DNA from: Campylobacterota bacterium
GTDB taxonomy: Bacteria; Bdellovibrionota; Bacteriovoracia; Bacteriovoracales; Bacteriovoracaceae
DNA: 40,746 nt
Assembly: GCA_003650125.1 (NCBI GenBank)
Contig: QNFX01000018.1
Location: forward strand, 1-40,746
Direction of reading: 5' to 3'
The notes below the pieces were generated by a model, which was not told where the DNA came from, did not search any database, and worked only from the letters and a program-made list of their open reading frames with translations. A program made the position numbers and the translations under genes. This document shows positions 27,330 through 36,635 of the stretch, in pieces (within the stretch, counting starts at the first letter, position 1; each line of letters starts with the position of its first letter).

Positions 27330-30300
27330 TTAACTAAAAGTTTCTTCTTCGGTGCTTTCATCTAATTTCACGTCAAGACAAAGAGACTGTAGCTCTCTGA
27401 TTAAAACATTAAATGATTCAGGAAGCCCTGGTTCAAGTACCTGCTCACCTTTAACGATGGACTCATACATCCTAGTTCTACCGATAACATCATCAGATTT
27501 TACGGTTAAGAACTCTTGTAGTGTATAGGCCGCACCATATGCTTCAAGTGCCCAAACTTCCATTTCACCAAGTCTTTGACCACCAAACTGGGCCTTACCA
27601 CCAAGTGGCTGCTGAGTTACCAGTGAGTATGGACCTGTAGATCTAGCATGAAGTTTCTCATCAACAAGGTGATGAAGTTTCAGCATATACATAATTCCAA
27701 CAGTAACATCTTCAGAAAATGCATCTCCTGTTAGACCATCAAAAAGAGTAGTCTTTCCAGATGGATCGTAATCTGCCAGCGCAAGCATCTCTTTAATCTC
27801 TTTTTCCGCTGCTCCATCAAAAACTTTAGTGGAGAAACGAACACCAGATTCAAGAAGCTTTGCAACTTCCATTACTTGCTTGTCAGTTGATTTTTTAAGC
27901 CACGCTTTTACATCATCAGTTTTATAGATGGCATAAATGAAATCTTTAATTTCACTCATCTTGGCCTGCTCTTCCATCATAACGGTGAGTTTTTCACCAA
28001 GACCTCTACCGGCCCAACCAAGGTGGAGCTCAAGTAGCTGTCCAATATTCATTCTTGATGGAACACCAAGAGGATTTAGTACGATATCAACAGAAGCGCC
28101 ATCAGCAAGGTATGGCATATCCTCTCTCGGCAGAACATTAGAGATAACCCCTTTGTTCCCGTGACGACCGGCCATCTTATCACCAGGTTGTAACTTTCTC
28201 TTAATGGCGATGTAGACTATTACCTTTTTGATAACTCCAGGAGGAAGCTCATCTCCACGATGAAGCTTGGCCACCTCTTCGTTAGCAGTAGTTCTAACTC
28301 TATTGATTCGGTTTCTAACTTCAGCAAAGTACTCACTGAGTTGCTCTTCATATTTTGGCTCAAGAGGAAGATAACCAATTAGCTCAAATGGGATTGTTGT
28401 TAAAATCTCTGCCGTGATCGCTTCACCTTTTTTAAGCAGCTCAGTAGTCCCATCTTCAGAAATTAAAATATCAGTAATCTTCTTACCATCAAGCATTTCA
28501 ACAATTTTTGAGATAGCAGATGCTTGGATCGCTTTGATCTCAATCCTTTCATCTCTTCTGATTAGAACCGTCTCGTGTTCAATTATCTCTTTAGATCTTG
28601 AATCCAGTTCGACTCCCTCACGGGTATAAACTTTAGCATCAATTACAGTTCCTCTAACTGATGAAGGAACTCGAAGAGAAGTATCTTTAACATCTCCCGC
28701 CTTATCACCAAAGATCGCTTTAAGAAGTTTTTCTTCTGGTGAAAGTTGAGTCTCTCCCTTTGGAGTGATTTTTCCAGTTAAAATGTCACCTGGTTTTACA
28801 ATAGATCCAACTCTGATGATTCCCGCTTCATCTAAATGGGCCAAGGCCTCTTCAGAAACGTTTGGAATATCTCTTGTGATCTCTTCTTTACCAAGTTTGG
28901 TATCTCTAGTTTCAATTTCATAGGATTCGATATGAACTGATGTGAAAATATCTCTAGAAAGCATGGACTGATTAATGAGGATTGAATCCTCATAGTTGTA
29001 TCCACCCCAAGGCATGAAAGCTACGAGAACATTTTGTCCCAGTGCTAAGTCACCTAAGTGAGTACCAGGCCCATCAGCGATAACCATTCCAGGATGAACT
29101 CTGTCCCCTTCTTTAACTAGGGCCTTTTGGTTGTTACAGGTATTTTGGTTAGTTCTTTGATATTTAATCAACTTAGAAATATCAACGCCTGTTTCACCTT
29201 CTTTAAATTTATCTCTTTGAATAACAATTCTATTGGAATCAACAAAGATAACTGTCCCATGATCCTTAGCGAATAAAATAGCACCAGAATCTCTAGCGAT
29301 AATTTCTTCCATTCCAGTTCCGACAATAGGAGCGTCCGTCCTAACAACAGGAACCGCTTGCCTCATCATATTTGATCCCATTAGCGCACGGTTGGCATCA
29401 TCGTGCTCAAGGAATGGAATTAGTGATGTAGCAACCGAGATCATCTGAGTTGGTGAAACATCCATTAGCTCAATCTCAGCGGCGTCAACCAGGGTAAATT
29501 CCCCCGCGGCCCTTGATGGAATATGAGACCCAGATATTTTATCTTTATCAAGATATTTAAAGTGATATTGGGCAATAGTTTTTCCTTCCTCTTCAAAGGC
29601 AGAAAAATATCTAATATTTGATTGTAGTTTTTTGTTCTTAACCGCTTGGTATGGAGTCTCAATAAATCCATATTCAGAAACTCTGGCATAAGTTGCAAGA
29701 GATGTGATTAGACCAATATTTGGCCCCTCTGGTGTTTCAACTGGACACATTCTTCCGTAGTGAGTTGAGTGAACATCTCGAACTTCAAATCCTGCTCTCT
29801 CTCTCGTAAGACCCCCAGGCCCTAGAGCTGAAAGTCTTCTTTTGTGAGTAACTTCAGAAAGTGGGTTGGTTTGATCCATAAACTGAGAAAGCTGAGAAGA
29901 ACCAAAGAATTCTTTAACTGCAGCGGCCACTGGTTTTTGGTTAACGAGGTCATAAGGCATCATGGTTTCAATTTCTTGAATCGCCATTCTTTCCTTAACT
30001 GATCTCTCCATTCGAACTAGACCAACACGGAATTGATTTTCAAGGAGTTCACCAACAGCTCTAACTCTTCTATTTCCAAGGTGATCGATATCATCGACTT
30101 TACCTTTACCGTTGTTTAGTTCTACTAGGTAGCGAACCGTGGTCATAATATCTTCTTTGGTCAGAACAGTATTTTCAACTGGGATGCTCTTACCAAATTT
30201 ATAGTTAACTTTCATCCTTCCAACTTTGGAAAGGTCATATTTTTCAGGATTGAAAAAGAGATTATTAAAAAGCATCTCTGCTGCTTCAACCGCTGGAGGT

Positions 30301-31457
30301 TCTCCTGGTCTTAGTCTTTCAAATATTTTAATAAGTGCTTCATCTTTCCCATCAGTTTTATCAATCAGAAGAGTATTTCTGATTTGATCCCCAAAGTTGA
30401 TCATATCAATGTAGAGGCACTTAACTTTTTTAATCCCTGCGGTCATTAGCTCTTGAATTTTGGCCTCTGAAAGGGCCTCGTTGGCAAGGCAGATGACTTC
30501 ACCGGTTTTGTCATTAAAGACATCTTCTGAAACGACTTTACCAATTACTTCTTCTGTTTCAAGCGGTAGTTCTTTAACTCCGGCATCTTTTAATTTCTGA
30601 ACAGAAACTTTGGTTAGCTTCTTTCCTTTTTTAATTATTGTTTTACCAGATTTCGGATCAAGCATATCATTTGCAGTTCTTGTTCCGATTAAAAGACTTA
30701 AGTCTAGAGACCTTTTAAATTTTCCTTTTTTATCAAGCGTAACTTCTTCTATTTGATAGAACTCATTTAAAATTTCAGTAGTATTAAAGCCTAGGGCCTT
30801 AAGAATAACTGTCGCATGAAGCTTTCTCTTTCGATCAATCCTGGCGAAAAGAATATTTTTATGATCGAATTCAAAATCAAGCCATGAACCACGATGAGGA
30901 ATAATTCTAGAAGAATATAATAATTTTCCACTAGAGTGTTTTTTTCCACTATCGTGCTCAAAGATGATCCCTGGAGATCTGTGCAGCTGAGAAACGATAA
31001 CTCTTTCAGTACCATTGTAAACAAAGCTTCCTGTAGGCGCCATCATTGGAATATTTCCTAGATAGACCTCTTGCTCTTTAATGGAAGAAACATTTCGCTG
31101 TTCATTTCCATCCTTGTCTACAGTCACATCATAAGAGACTAATCTTACGATAACTTTAAGTGGTGATTCAAAAGAAAGGCCCCTCTGCCTACACTCTTTC
31201 ACTGTGTATTTGGGTTCTTCTAAAGTGTAGCTTACGTATTCAAGAGACACTGTTTTGTTAAAATCTTGAATTGGGAATACGGAGTTAAAGACCGCATGAA
31301 GCCCTTTATCTACTCTTTTTGCCGGGGGAATATTCTTTTGCAAGAAATGTTCATATGATCTAATTTGTAGATTCATAAGAGGTGGAGTTTCTAAAACCAC
31401 CGGAGTTTGAGAAAAATTCTTTCGGAACCATTGGTTTGATGAGAAAACCTTCGCCAT
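27330..31457 (-). CDS. rpoB: DNA-directed RNA polymerase beta subunit
   Basis: Beta forms one pincer of RNA polymerase and much of the active centre. The 1375 residues resemble proteobacterial beta. The rifampicin-pocket cluster reads [20 protein letters not shown], with the positions of E. coli D516, H526 and S531 unchanged but Thr at residue 530, where E. coli has N518. The highly conserved [12 protein letters not shown] and [19 protein letters not shown] are present, as is [20 protein letters not shown]. It is preceded by a 103-base spacer with a strong hairpin and is followed closely by rpoC. Confidence 0.99.
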   Translation of the reverse strand: MAKVFSSNQWFRKNFSQTPVVLETPPLMNLQIRSYEHFLQKNIPPAKRVDKGLHAVFNSVFPIQDFNKTVSLEYVSYTLEEPKYTVKECRQRGLSFESPLKVIVRLVSYDVTVDKDGNEQRNVSSIKEQEVYLGNIPMMAPTGSFVYNGTERVIVSQLHRSPGIIFEHDSGKKHSSGKLLYSSRIIPHRGSWLDFEFDHKNILFARIDRKRKLHATVILKALGFNTTEILNEFYQIEEVTLDKKGKFKRSLDLSLLIGTRTANDMLDPKSGKTIIKKGKKLTKVSVQKLKDAGVKELPLETEEVIGKVVSEDVFNDKTGEVICLANEALSEAKIQELMTAGIKKVKCLYIDMINFGDQIRNTLLIDKTDGKDEALIKIFERLRPGEPPAVEAAEMLFNNLFFNPEKYDLSKVGRMKVNYKFGKSIPVENTVLTKEDIMTTVRYLVELNNGKGKVDDIDHLGNRRVRAVGELLENQFRVGLVRMERSVKERMAIQEIETMMPYDLVNQKPVAAAVKEFFGSSQLSQFMDQTNPLSEVTHKRRLSALGPGGLTRERAGFEVRDVHSTHYGRMCPVETPEGPNIGLITSLATYARVSEYGFIETPYQAVKNKKLQSNIRYFSAFEEEGKTIAQYHFKYLDKDKISGSHIPSRAAGEFTLVDAAEIELMDVSPTQMISVATSLIPFLEHDDANRALMGSNMMRQAVPVVRTDAPIVGTGMEEIIARDSGAILFAKDHGTVIFVDSNRIVIQRDKFKEGETGVDISKLIKYQRTNQNTCNNQKALVKEGDRVHPGMVIADGPGTHLGDLALGQNVLVAFMPWGGYNYEDSILINQSMLSRDIFTSVHIESYEIETRDTKLGKEEITRDIPNVSEEALAHLDEAGIIRVGSIVKPGDILTGKITPKGETQLSPEEKLLKAIFGDKAGDVKDTSLRVPSSVRGTVIDAKVYTREGVELDSRSKEIIEHETVLIRRDERIEIKAIQASAISKIVEMLDGKKITDILISEDGTTELLKKGEAITAEILTTIPFELIGYLPLEPKYEEQLSEYFAEVRNRINRVRTTANEEVAKLHRGDELPPGVIKKVIVYIAIKRKLQPGDKMAGRHGNKGVISNVLPREDMPYLADGASVDIVLNPLGVPSRMNIGQLLELHLGWAGRGLGEKLTVMMEEQAKMSEIKDFIYAIYKTDDVKAWLKKSTDKQVMEVAKLLESGVRFSTKVFDGAAEKEIKEMLALADYDPSGKTTLFDGLTGDAFSEDVTVGIMYMLKLHHLVDEKLHARSTGPYSLVTQQPLGGKAQFGGQRLGEMEVWALEAYGAAYTLQEFLTVKSDDVIGRTRMYESIVKGEQVLEPGLPESFNVLIRELQSLCLDVKLDESTEEETFS

Positions 31458-31497
31458 TTTAGTCTCCTATAAGACTTAATGTTTAAAACGCAAAGAA

Positions 31498-31527
31498 GTA
31501 TGAAAGCAAATATCTCTGCCTTCATAC
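31498..31527 (-). promoter_or_regulatory. 13-bp hairpin in the rplL-rpoB spacer (attenuator or processing site)
   Basis: Arms 31498-31510 and 31515-31527 pair over 13 bp (two G-U on the mRNA) around a 4-base loop, 33 bases after the rplL stop on the minus strand. The mRNA sequence after the stem is TTCTTTGCGTTTT, only moderately T-rich, so partial termination or RNase III cutting is plausible, as known for the same place in E. coli. On the plus strand the stem is followed by a run rich in T (31528-31550), which makes a good terminator for antisense transcripts. Confidence 0.6.
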
Positions 31528-31560
31528 TCTTTTTTTATTTTTATTTGAGAGTACAATCCT

Positions 31561-31920
31561 CTACTTAAGTTCAACCTTGGCGCCTGCAGCTTCAAGTTTC
31601 TTCTTAATTTCTTCAGCTTCTGCCTTTTCAATACCTTCTTTAACAGCTTTTGGAGCGCTCTCAACCAAAGTTTTGGCCTCTTTAAGTCCAAGACCTGTGA
31701 TTGCTCTAACTTCTTTAATTACGTTAATTTTCTTGGCACCAATTTCAGCTAAAACTACGCTAAATTCTGTTTGCTCTTCAGCAGCAGCTCCGCCGGCCCC
31801 GCCAGCTACAGCAACTGGAGCAGCAGAAACGCCAAATTTTTCTTCTAGTTCTTTAACTAGCCCTGCTAGGTCAAGAACTGACATTGATGAAATGTGTTCT
31901 ATTAATTGTTCGTTAGTCAT
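31561..31920 (-). CDS. rplL: 50S ribosomal protein L7/L12
   Basis: L7/L12 dimers form the flexible stalk that recruits translation factors. The 119 residues have the N-terminal dimerisation domain ([20 protein letters not shown]), an Ala/Gly hinge (about residues 36-50) and the C-terminal factor-binding domain with [20 protein letters not shown]. It follows rplJ by 35 bases and is read with it. Confidence 0.99.
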   Translation of the reverse strand: MTNEQLIEHISSMSVLDLAGLVKELEEKFGVSAAPVAVAGGAGGAAAEEQTEFSVVLAEIGAKKINVIKEVRAITGLGLKEAKTLVESAPKAVKEGIEKAEAEEIKKKLEAAGAKVELK

Positions 31921-31955
31921 TTTAATCTCCTATAAATTCTAAAATAAAATATTTG

Positions 31956-32501
31956 TTAATCTTCTTTTTTCTCTTCTGCTGGCTTTTCCTCAGCTGCAGG
32001 TGCCGCTTCTTCTCCAGATCCTTTTTGCTCATTAATAGCATGTAGGACTCTCGCAAAAGCAGAAACTGGTGCCATAAAAGTGGCCAGTAAGGTTCCAAGC
32101 ATCTCATCTCTTGATGGTAAACTTGCAAGTTCCGTTACTTCAGCTTTAGTTAGTTCCCTGTCTCCAAGAAAACCGGCCCTAAGCTCAACTAGTTCTAATT
32201 CTTTCCCAGCGTCTTTGAGAACTTTGGCCACTCCAGCGGAATCTTCAAATGCAAAGGCCACAGCATTGGTACCTTTAAGGTCTGAAAGCATACTTTCAAC
32301 CTTAGTTCCCTTGGCCGCGAGACCAAAAAGAGAATTTTTAGTAACAATAACTTTTCCACCTTTTTCTCTAACTTCTTTACGGACTCTAACTGCATCGTTA
32401 GATGAGATACCGATAAGATTCGTTAAAAAGATGGCCCTTGCCTTGTCGATGTCGCCTTTAAGACCTTCAATAATTGTGTCTTTTTGCGCTCTTTGTAACA
32501 T
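31956..32501 (-). CDS. rplJ: 50S ribosomal protein L10 with acidic C-terminal tail
   Basis: L10 anchors L7/L12 dimers to 23S rRNA and, in complex with them, represses its own mRNA. The 181-residue protein has the RNA-binding N-terminal domain (about 1-130, with VTKNSLFGLA) and the helix that binds L7/L12. It ends with GSGEEAAPAAEEKPAEEKKED, a low-complexity acidic tail that E. coli L10 (165 aa) lacks. The SD is GGAGG at 7-base spacing, paired in the leader structure at 32509-32577. Confidence 0.98.
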   Translation of the reverse strand: MLQRAQKDTIIEGLKGDIDKARAIFLTNLIGISSNDAVRVRKEVREKGGKVIVTKNSLFGLAAKGTKVESMLSDLKGTNAVAFAFEDSAGVAKVLKDAGKELELVELRAGFLGDRELTKAEVTELASLPSRDEMLGTLLATFMAPVSAFARVLHAINEQKGSGEEAAPAAEEKPAEEKKED

Positions 32502-32508
32502 AGGCTTT

Positions 32509-32577
32509 CCTCCATTAATTTATATTCGGAGGGGGATTTCAAGCAGGATTTATTTGCTACCGACTTTCATCAACCCC
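32509..32577 (-). promoter_or_regulatory. L10-type leader: kink-turn plus helix covering the rplJ SD
   Basis: On the minus strand the rplJ leader reads GGGGTT, then GAT (3-base bulge), GA, AAG, a loop region, CTT, GA and AATCCC. This is a kink-turn: canonical stem GGGGTT/AATCCC, a three-base bulge, tandem G.A pairs and a second stem AAG/CTT. Immediately after it CCTCC (32532-32528) pairs with the SD GGAGG (32513-32509). Sequence pieces such as AAAGTCGGTAG and AAATCCTGC resemble known L10 leaders. Binding of L10-L7/L12 would be expected to hide the SD. Confidence 0.6.
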
Positions 32578-32593
32578 AACAAAATACTGATTA

Positions 32594-33295
32594 TTAAACT
32601 GCTCCAGCTGCTTCGAGGGAATCGATTCTAATTCCCGGGCCCATAGTCGTACTTACTTTAATTGACTTAAGATAAGTTCCTTTGGCACTGGCAGGTTTTG
32701 CTCTCATTATGGCCGTTAAAAGGGCCATGAAATTGTCTTTAAGTTGTTCTGGTGAAAACGATTTTTTTCCAATCATCACATGAACAATACCGGTTTTTTC
32801 TGTTTTATATTCTACCTTTCCGGCCTTTTGCTCTTTTACTGCTTTGGCCACGTCAGGAGTTACAGTTCCAAGTTTTGGGTTAGGCATAAGTCCTCTAGGA
32901 CCTAGGACTCTACCAATTCGACCTAGCTTTCCCATCATATCAGGAGAAGCGATCACTCGATCAAAGTCCAGCCACCCACCTTGAATTTTTTGAACTAGCT
33001 CATCCGATCCAACAAAGTCAGCTCCGGCCGCTTCGGCCTCTGCAACTTTATCACCTGAAGTGATAACACAAACTCGTACATCTTTTCCCGTACCTGCTGG
33101 AAGAGCAAGTGCTCCTCTAATCATTTGATCAGCATGTCTTGGATCTACACCTAATCTAAAGGCAACATCAACGGACTCATCAAAGTTCGCGAAGGCCACA
33201 TCTTTAGTAAGCGCTAAGGCATCATCAATTGTGTAGTTCTTTTTAGCATCGACCTTGGATTGGGCCTCAAGAAATTTTTTACTATGCTTTTTCAA
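32594..33295 (-). CDS. rplA: 50S ribosomal protein L1
   Basis: L1 forms the mobile stalk that releases tRNA from the E site. I choose the TTG at 33295 as start, because GGGAGG lies six bases upstream and the product ([14 protein letters not shown], 233 residues) matches the usual family length. The frame also stays open to another TTG at 33322, which has its own GGGAGG but a tight spacing of four. The family signature [20 protein letters not shown] and [15 protein letters not shown] are present. It follows rplK by 47 bases. Confidence 0.97.
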   Translation of the reverse strand: MKKHSKKFLEAQSKVDAKKNYTIDDALALTKDVAFANFDESVDVAFRLGVDPRHADQMIRGALALPAGTGKDVRVCVITSGDKVAEAEAAGADFVGSDELVQKIQGGWLDFDRVIASPDMMGKLGRIGRVLGPRGLMPNPKLGTVTPDVAKAVKEQKAGKVEYKTEKTGIVHVMIGKKSFSPEQLKDNFMALLTAIMRAKPASAKGTYLKSIKVSTTMGPGIRIDSLEAAGAV

Positions 33296-33342
33296 TTTAA
33301 TCCTCCCGGTGCTAGCGGCCAAACGGCCTCCCGATTAATTAA

Positions 33343-33768
33343 TTAATAATCTAATTTTAGACCCATGGATCTAACTGATCCTTCAATGGTCTTTACTCCG
33401 GCCTCTAGTGTAGCTGCCGTTAAATCTTCTTTCTTATCTGCTACAATTTCTTCCACAATATTTTTAGGAACCGTTCCACCCACTTCGTGACCTGGTTTAC
33501 TAGAACCTTTTTTCAGCTTTAACTTTGTTTTTAAAAGATAAGAAGCTGGTGGTGTCTTACAAACAAAAGAAAATGATCTATCAGAATATACTGTAATAAT
33601 GGTAGGTAACTTCACCCCCATCTGCTTATTAGTTTTTGCATTGAAGGACTTGCAAAATTCCATAATATTCACACCCTTTTGTCCCAGAGCTGGTCCAATT
33701 GGGGGTGATGGATTCGCCTTACCACCTTCGATTTGTAACTTAATGAATCCTGTAACTTTCTTGGCCAC
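33343..33768 (-). CDS. rplK: 50S ribosomal protein L11
   Basis: L11 with 23S rRNA forms the GTPase-associated centre and is needed for RelA activation. The 141 residues contain [20 protein letters not shown], the thiostrepton/proline-rich N-terminal region, and the C-terminal rRNA-binding part around [14 protein letters not shown]. The start is GTG at 33768 with GGAG at six-base spacing. It begins 14 bases after nusG. Confidence 0.98.
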   Translation of the reverse strand: MAKKVTGFIKLQIEGGKANPSPPIGPALGQKGVNIMEFCKSFNAKTNKQMGVKLPTIITVYSDRSFSFVCKTPPASYLLKTKLKLKKGSSKPGHEVGGTVPKNIVEEIVADKKEDLTAATLEAGVKTIEGSVRSMGLKLDY

Positions 33769-33782
33769 TATTTACTCCAAAT

Positions 33783-34415
33783 TTATGACATTTTCTCTAC
33801 TTGAGAAAATTCTAATTCAACCGGTGTAGGTCTTCCGAAGATGGAGACACTAACCTTAAGTTTTCCTTTTTCATTAACTGATTCAACGGTTCCAACAAAT
33901 GAAGTAAAAGGTCCTTCAATAACCTTAACCGTTTCACCTTCTGTAAAATCAATAGAACTTTTAACTCTTTTCAGTCTGCCATCGGCCTGATTAGTCATAT
34001 AAGCTGCTTCATCATCACTGATGGGAGCTGGTTTATCAGAAGTACCACCAATAAAACCTGTGATCTTATCTGTATTTTTAACCAGGTGCCAACTGCTCTC
34101 ATTCATAATCATTTTGATCAGAATATAGCCAGGGAAGAACTTTTTCTTAAGTCTTCTCTTCTTGCCACCTACATTAGTAGTGACTTCTTCTTCAGGAGTT
34201 AGAATGTCAGCAAAGAACTCAGTGAGTTTTAGATTGACGACCCTTTCTTTCAAAGTCTTAACAACTTTGTTTTCTTGGCCAGTCATAGTCTTGGCTATAT
34301 ACCACTTGAAGTCAGGAGTATCACCTTTGGCGAAACCATACTTTTCTTCAATACTACTCGTGGATACTTCCTCAAGAGTCTCTTCTTCTTCTGATTTTTT
34401 TGAGTCTTCACTCAT
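33783..34415 (-). CDS. nusG: transcription elongation/antitermination factor NusG
   Basis: NusG binds the RNA polymerase clamp, suppresses pausing and couples it to Rho or to S10 on the ribosome. After an acidic low-complexity N-terminus (about residues 1-33, S/E/K-rich, absent from E. coli NusG) comes the NGN domain ([18 protein letters not shown], then [10 protein letters not shown]) and the C-terminal KOW domain ([20 protein letters not shown]). At 210 residues it is about 30 longer than E. coli NusG. It lies between secE and rplK, the universal position. Confidence 0.98.
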   Translation of the reverse strand: MSEDSKKSEEEETLEEVSTSSIEEKYGFAKGDTPDFKWYIAKTMTGQENKVVKTLKERVVNLKLTEFFADILTPEEEVTTNVGGKKRRLKKKFFPGYILIKMIMNESSWHLVKNTDKITGFIGGTSDKPAPISDDEAAYMTNQADGRLKRVKSSIDFTEGETVKVIEGPFTSFVGTVESVNEKGKLKVSVSIFGRPTPVELEFSQVEKMS

Positions 34416-34426
34416 TGGTTTATTCC

Positions 34427-34813
34427 CTAATAAATTAAATTTAGAACTTTCTGACAGAGAAAATCCACTAATACAAAAAGTCCTGAAAATATCGAGACTC
34501 CAATAATGATCCCGATAGTGGCCTTAACAACCGCATCTTTTTCAGGCCAAATTACTTTAATCAATTCACTAAAAACACCATTTAGATATGCCATCGCTTT
34601 TTTGTTTTTATAAACAACAAAAAAAGTAAGCAAACCAACAGCGACTCCAATACCTTGACTCATGGCCAGGAAGTTTCCAACCTTTGCCTCAAGATCAAAC
34701 CACTCTCCCATTGTTTCGGTGAAACGAATGGAAACAAATCCTGAGAGGACCGCGATCATAGCAACGAGTGCATTGATCCATTTTTTACTATCTTCACTTT
34801 TTAAAATGGACAT
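34427..34813 (-). CDS. secE: preprotein translocase subunit SecE, three-helix form
   Basis: SecE stabilises the SecY channel by clamping it. The 128 residues form three hydrophobic helices as in E. coli, and the essential C-terminal one is preceded by the conserved amphipathic helix YLNGVFSELIKVIWPEKDAVV. Most bacteria have a shorter single-helix form. I use the ATG at 34813 (MSILKSEDSK) with AAAGG six bases away, in place of the open frame's TTG at 34843. A small hairpin (34824-34839) lies just upstream. Confidence 0.96.
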   Translation of the reverse strand: MSILKSEDSKKWINALVAMIAVLSGFVSIRFTETMGEWFDLEAKVGNFLAMSQGIGVAVGLLTFFVVYKNKKAMAYLNGVFSELIKVIWPEKDAVVKATIGIIIGVSIFSGLFVLVDFLCQKVLNLIY

Positions 34814-34823
34814 ATAACCCTTT

Positions 34824-34839
34824 CCTATCTGTAGATAGG
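34824..34839 (-). repeat. small hairpin directly upstream of the secE ribosome binding site
   Basis: CCTATC and GATAGG pair around a four-base loop. The 3' arm on the mRNA (GATAGG) abuts the AAAGG SD of secE. A further stem-loop with arms GCCAA/TTGGC lies upstream of it. Both are short, and their role is unknown. Confidence 0.4.
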
Positions 34840-34884
34840 CCAAAAAGTTGGCATTTTAGTTTTTTAAATTAATCCAAAGTTATG

Positions 34885-34915
34885 TTTATATGCAAAACTT
34901 TTGGCAATTTGTCTA
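34885..34915 (-). promoter_or_regulatory. possible promoter of secE-nusG-rplKAJL-rpoBC
   Basis: On the minus strand TAGACA (34915-34910, five of six to TTGACA) is followed 19 bases later by TATAAA (34890-34885, five of six). The spacing is longer than ideal. The gap between tRNA-Trp and secE (34814-34979) is 166 bases, AT-rich and otherwise empty apart from the hairpins near secE, which fits a promoter region. Confidence 0.4.
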
Positions 34916-34979
34916 TAAAATAGATAAGATTTTTCAGCTGTCTGTGTAATTATTCCACCACACACTGCATCAAATGAAG

Positions 34980-35056
34980 TGGCGGGCGCAGAGGGACTCG
35001 AACCCCCAACCTACTGATTTGGAATCAGCCGCTCTACCAATTAGAGCTATACACCC
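34980..35056 (-). tRNA. tRNA-Trp(CCA)
   Basis: The 77 bases fold as a cloverleaf with CCA encoded. Acceptor GGGTGTA pairs with TGCGCCC (two G-U pairs), the D stem is GCTC/GAGC, the anticodon loop is TTCCAAA with anticodon CCA, the T arm is GGGGG/CCCTC around TTCGAGT, and the discriminator is G. It lies between tuf and secE, after a strong tuf terminator. Confidence 0.95.
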
Positions 35057-35065
35057 CTACTCCCT

Positions 35066-35097
35066 GAAAAAAAAGGCCGATTCTTTAGGATCGGCCT
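35066..35097 (-). terminator. intrinsic terminator of tuf
   Basis: On the minus strand AGGCCGAT/ATCGGCCT (35097-35090 and 35081-35074) form an 8-bp GC-rich stem with an 8-base loop, followed by a run of about eight T (35074-35067). It ends tuf mRNA. The T tract finishes only ten bases before the 5' end of tRNA-Trp (35056). Confidence 0.85.
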
Positions 35098-35121
35098 CTT
35101 ATCCAATTAAAAATCTATTAA

Positions 35122-36309
35122 CTATAAAATCTCTGAAACGGTACCAGCACCAATCGTTCTACCACCTTCTCTAATGGCAAATCTTAGTCCTTTTTCCATC
35201 GCAATTGGGTGGATCAGCTCAACTCCAAAAGCAGTATTATCGCCAGGCATAATCATTTCCTGACCTTCTTTAAGTGTAATCGTTCCAGTAATATCAGTAG
35301 TTCTAAAATAAAACTGAGGTCTGTAGCCTTTAAAGATTGGAGTGTGTCTTCCACCCTCATCTTTGGTTAGGATATAAACTTCACAGTTAAATTTAGTATG
35401 AGTTGTTACAGAACTTGGCTTACAAAGAACCTGCCCTCTTTCAACGTCTTCTCTTTTTGTTCCTCTAAGAAGGATACCGCAGTTATCTCCGGCCTCACCT
35501 CTATCAAGAAGCTTTCTAAACATCTCAACACCGGTAACAGTAGTTTTTTGAGTATCTCTAATACCTAATATCTCGATCTCGTCACCAACAAGAACAACAC
35601 CTCTTTCAATTCTACCAGTAACAACTGTTCCCCTACCTGAAATTGAGAAAACATCCTCAACTGGCATTAGGAAATCTTTTTCGATATCTCTTTTAGGAGT
35701 TGGTATATACTCATCAACTGCTTTCATTAGTTCTAGAATTTTATCTTTTCCAATAGCAGGATCTCTGCCTTCAACAGCAGCAAGAGCTGAACCAGCAATA
35801 ATTGGAATATCATCTCCAGGAAATTGATACTCAGATAATAGTTCTCTAATTTCCATTTCAACTAGCTCAAGTAGTTCATCATCATCTACTTGGTCTACCT
35901 TATTCATGAAAACAACGATCGCTGGAACCCCAACCTGTCTAGCAAGAAGGATATGCTCTCTAGTTTGTGGCATAGGTCCATCAGCAGCAGAACAAACAAG
36001 AATCGCACCGTCCATTTGAGCAGCACCAGTAATCATATTTTTAACGTAGTCGGCGTGACCTGGACAATCAACGTGAGCATAATGTCTATTAGCTGTTTCA
36101 TATTCAATGTGAGAGGTATTGATGGTAATCCCTCTGGCCTTTTCCTCAGGGGCAGAATCGATTTCATCAAATCGCTTAACCTCCATACCACTGGCCTCAG
36201 CAAGAACCATTGAAATAGCAGCAGTAAGGGTCGTTTTCCCATGGTCAACGTGCCCAATTGTCCCAATATTTACGTGGGGTTTACTTCGATCAAATTTTTC
36301 TTTTGACAT
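35122..36309 (-). CDS. tuf: elongation factor Tu
   Basis: EF-Tu delivers aminoacyl-tRNA to the ribosome. The 395 residues contain P-loop GHVDHGKT (19-26), switch-[20 protein letters not shown], the guanine-specificity NKVD and the domain II/III cores with [10 protein letters not shown]-like family sequences ([20 protein letters not shown]). It stands downstream of the tRNA cluster, as tufB does in E. coli. The start is ATG at 36309, with AAGGAG upstream. It has its own promoter and terminator. No second tuf copy is present in this window, and fusA is not followed by one. Confidence 0.99.
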   Translation of the reverse strand: MSKEKFDRSKPHVNIGTIGHVDHGKTTLTAAISMVLAEASGMEVKRFDEIDSAPEEKARGITINTSHIEYETANRHYAHVDCPGHADYVKNMITGAAQMDGAILVCSAADGPMPQTREHILLARQVGVPAIVVFMNKVDQVDDDELLELVEMEIRELLSEYQFPGDDIPIIAGSALAAVEGRDPAIGKDKILELMKAVDEYIPTPKRDIEKDFLMPVEDVFSISGRGTVVTGRIERGVVLVGDEIEILGIRDTQKTTVTGVEMFRKLLDRGEAGDNCGILLRGTKREDVERGQVLCKPSSVTTHTKFNCEVYILTKDEGGRHTPIFKGYRPQFYFRTTDITGTITLKEGQEMIMPGDNTAFGVELIHPIAMEKGLRFAIREGGRTIGAGTVSEIL

Positions 36310-36375
36310 AACTTAAGTCTCCTTCAAATTAATTATATTTCTCTATATCTAGATTTAATTTAAGTTTAGCTCTTC

Positions 36376-36405
36376 TCTATAGTACAGCTCTGTGAAATTA
36401 GTCAA
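36376..36405 (-). promoter_or_regulatory. promoter of tuf
   Basis: On the minus strand TTGACT (36405-36400) is followed by an 18-base spacer and TATAGA (36381-36376). The 140-base gap between tRNA-Thr(GGT) and tuf is AT-rich and holds nothing else obvious. The leader would be about 60 bases. Confidence 0.55.
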
Positions 36406-36449
36406 CATTATGACCTTCAAAAAATTACGTGACAAGTATATTTAGAAAG

Positions 36450-36524
<75 letters not shown>

Positions 36525-36554
36525 CGGACTTTTTCCGATTATTATAAAAAAAAA

Positions 36555-36630
36555 TGGAGCGTGCGACAGGGGTCGAACCTGCGACATCAACCTTGGAAGG
36601 GTTGCACTCTACCAACTGAGTTACGCACGC
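36555..36630 (-). tRNA. tRNA-Gly(TCC)
   Basis: 76 bases with encoded CCA. Acceptor GCGTGCG/CGCACGC, anticodon loop CTTCCAA with anticodon TCC, T loop TTCGACC in a 5-bp stem, discriminator T. On the minus strand the CCA is followed directly by a run of T ending in TATAAT (36554-36541). Confidence 0.96.
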
Positions 36631-36635
36631 TTAAG

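Noticed and set aside
32080-32631. 183-residue plus-strand open frame opposite rplJ
   Set aside because: It lies antisense to rplJ and its leader. Length arises from biased codon use of L10, and it has no SD.
34427-34843. Ten-residue N-terminal extension of SecE starting at TTG 34843
   Set aside because: It would begin in the leader, across the hairpin and SD of the ATG at 34813, and no SE-family protein has such a start.
34974-35174. Plus-strand open frame over tRNA-Trp and the end of tuf
   Set aside because: It covers tRNA-Trp in antisense and the tuf terminator. There is no SD and no protein-like sequence.
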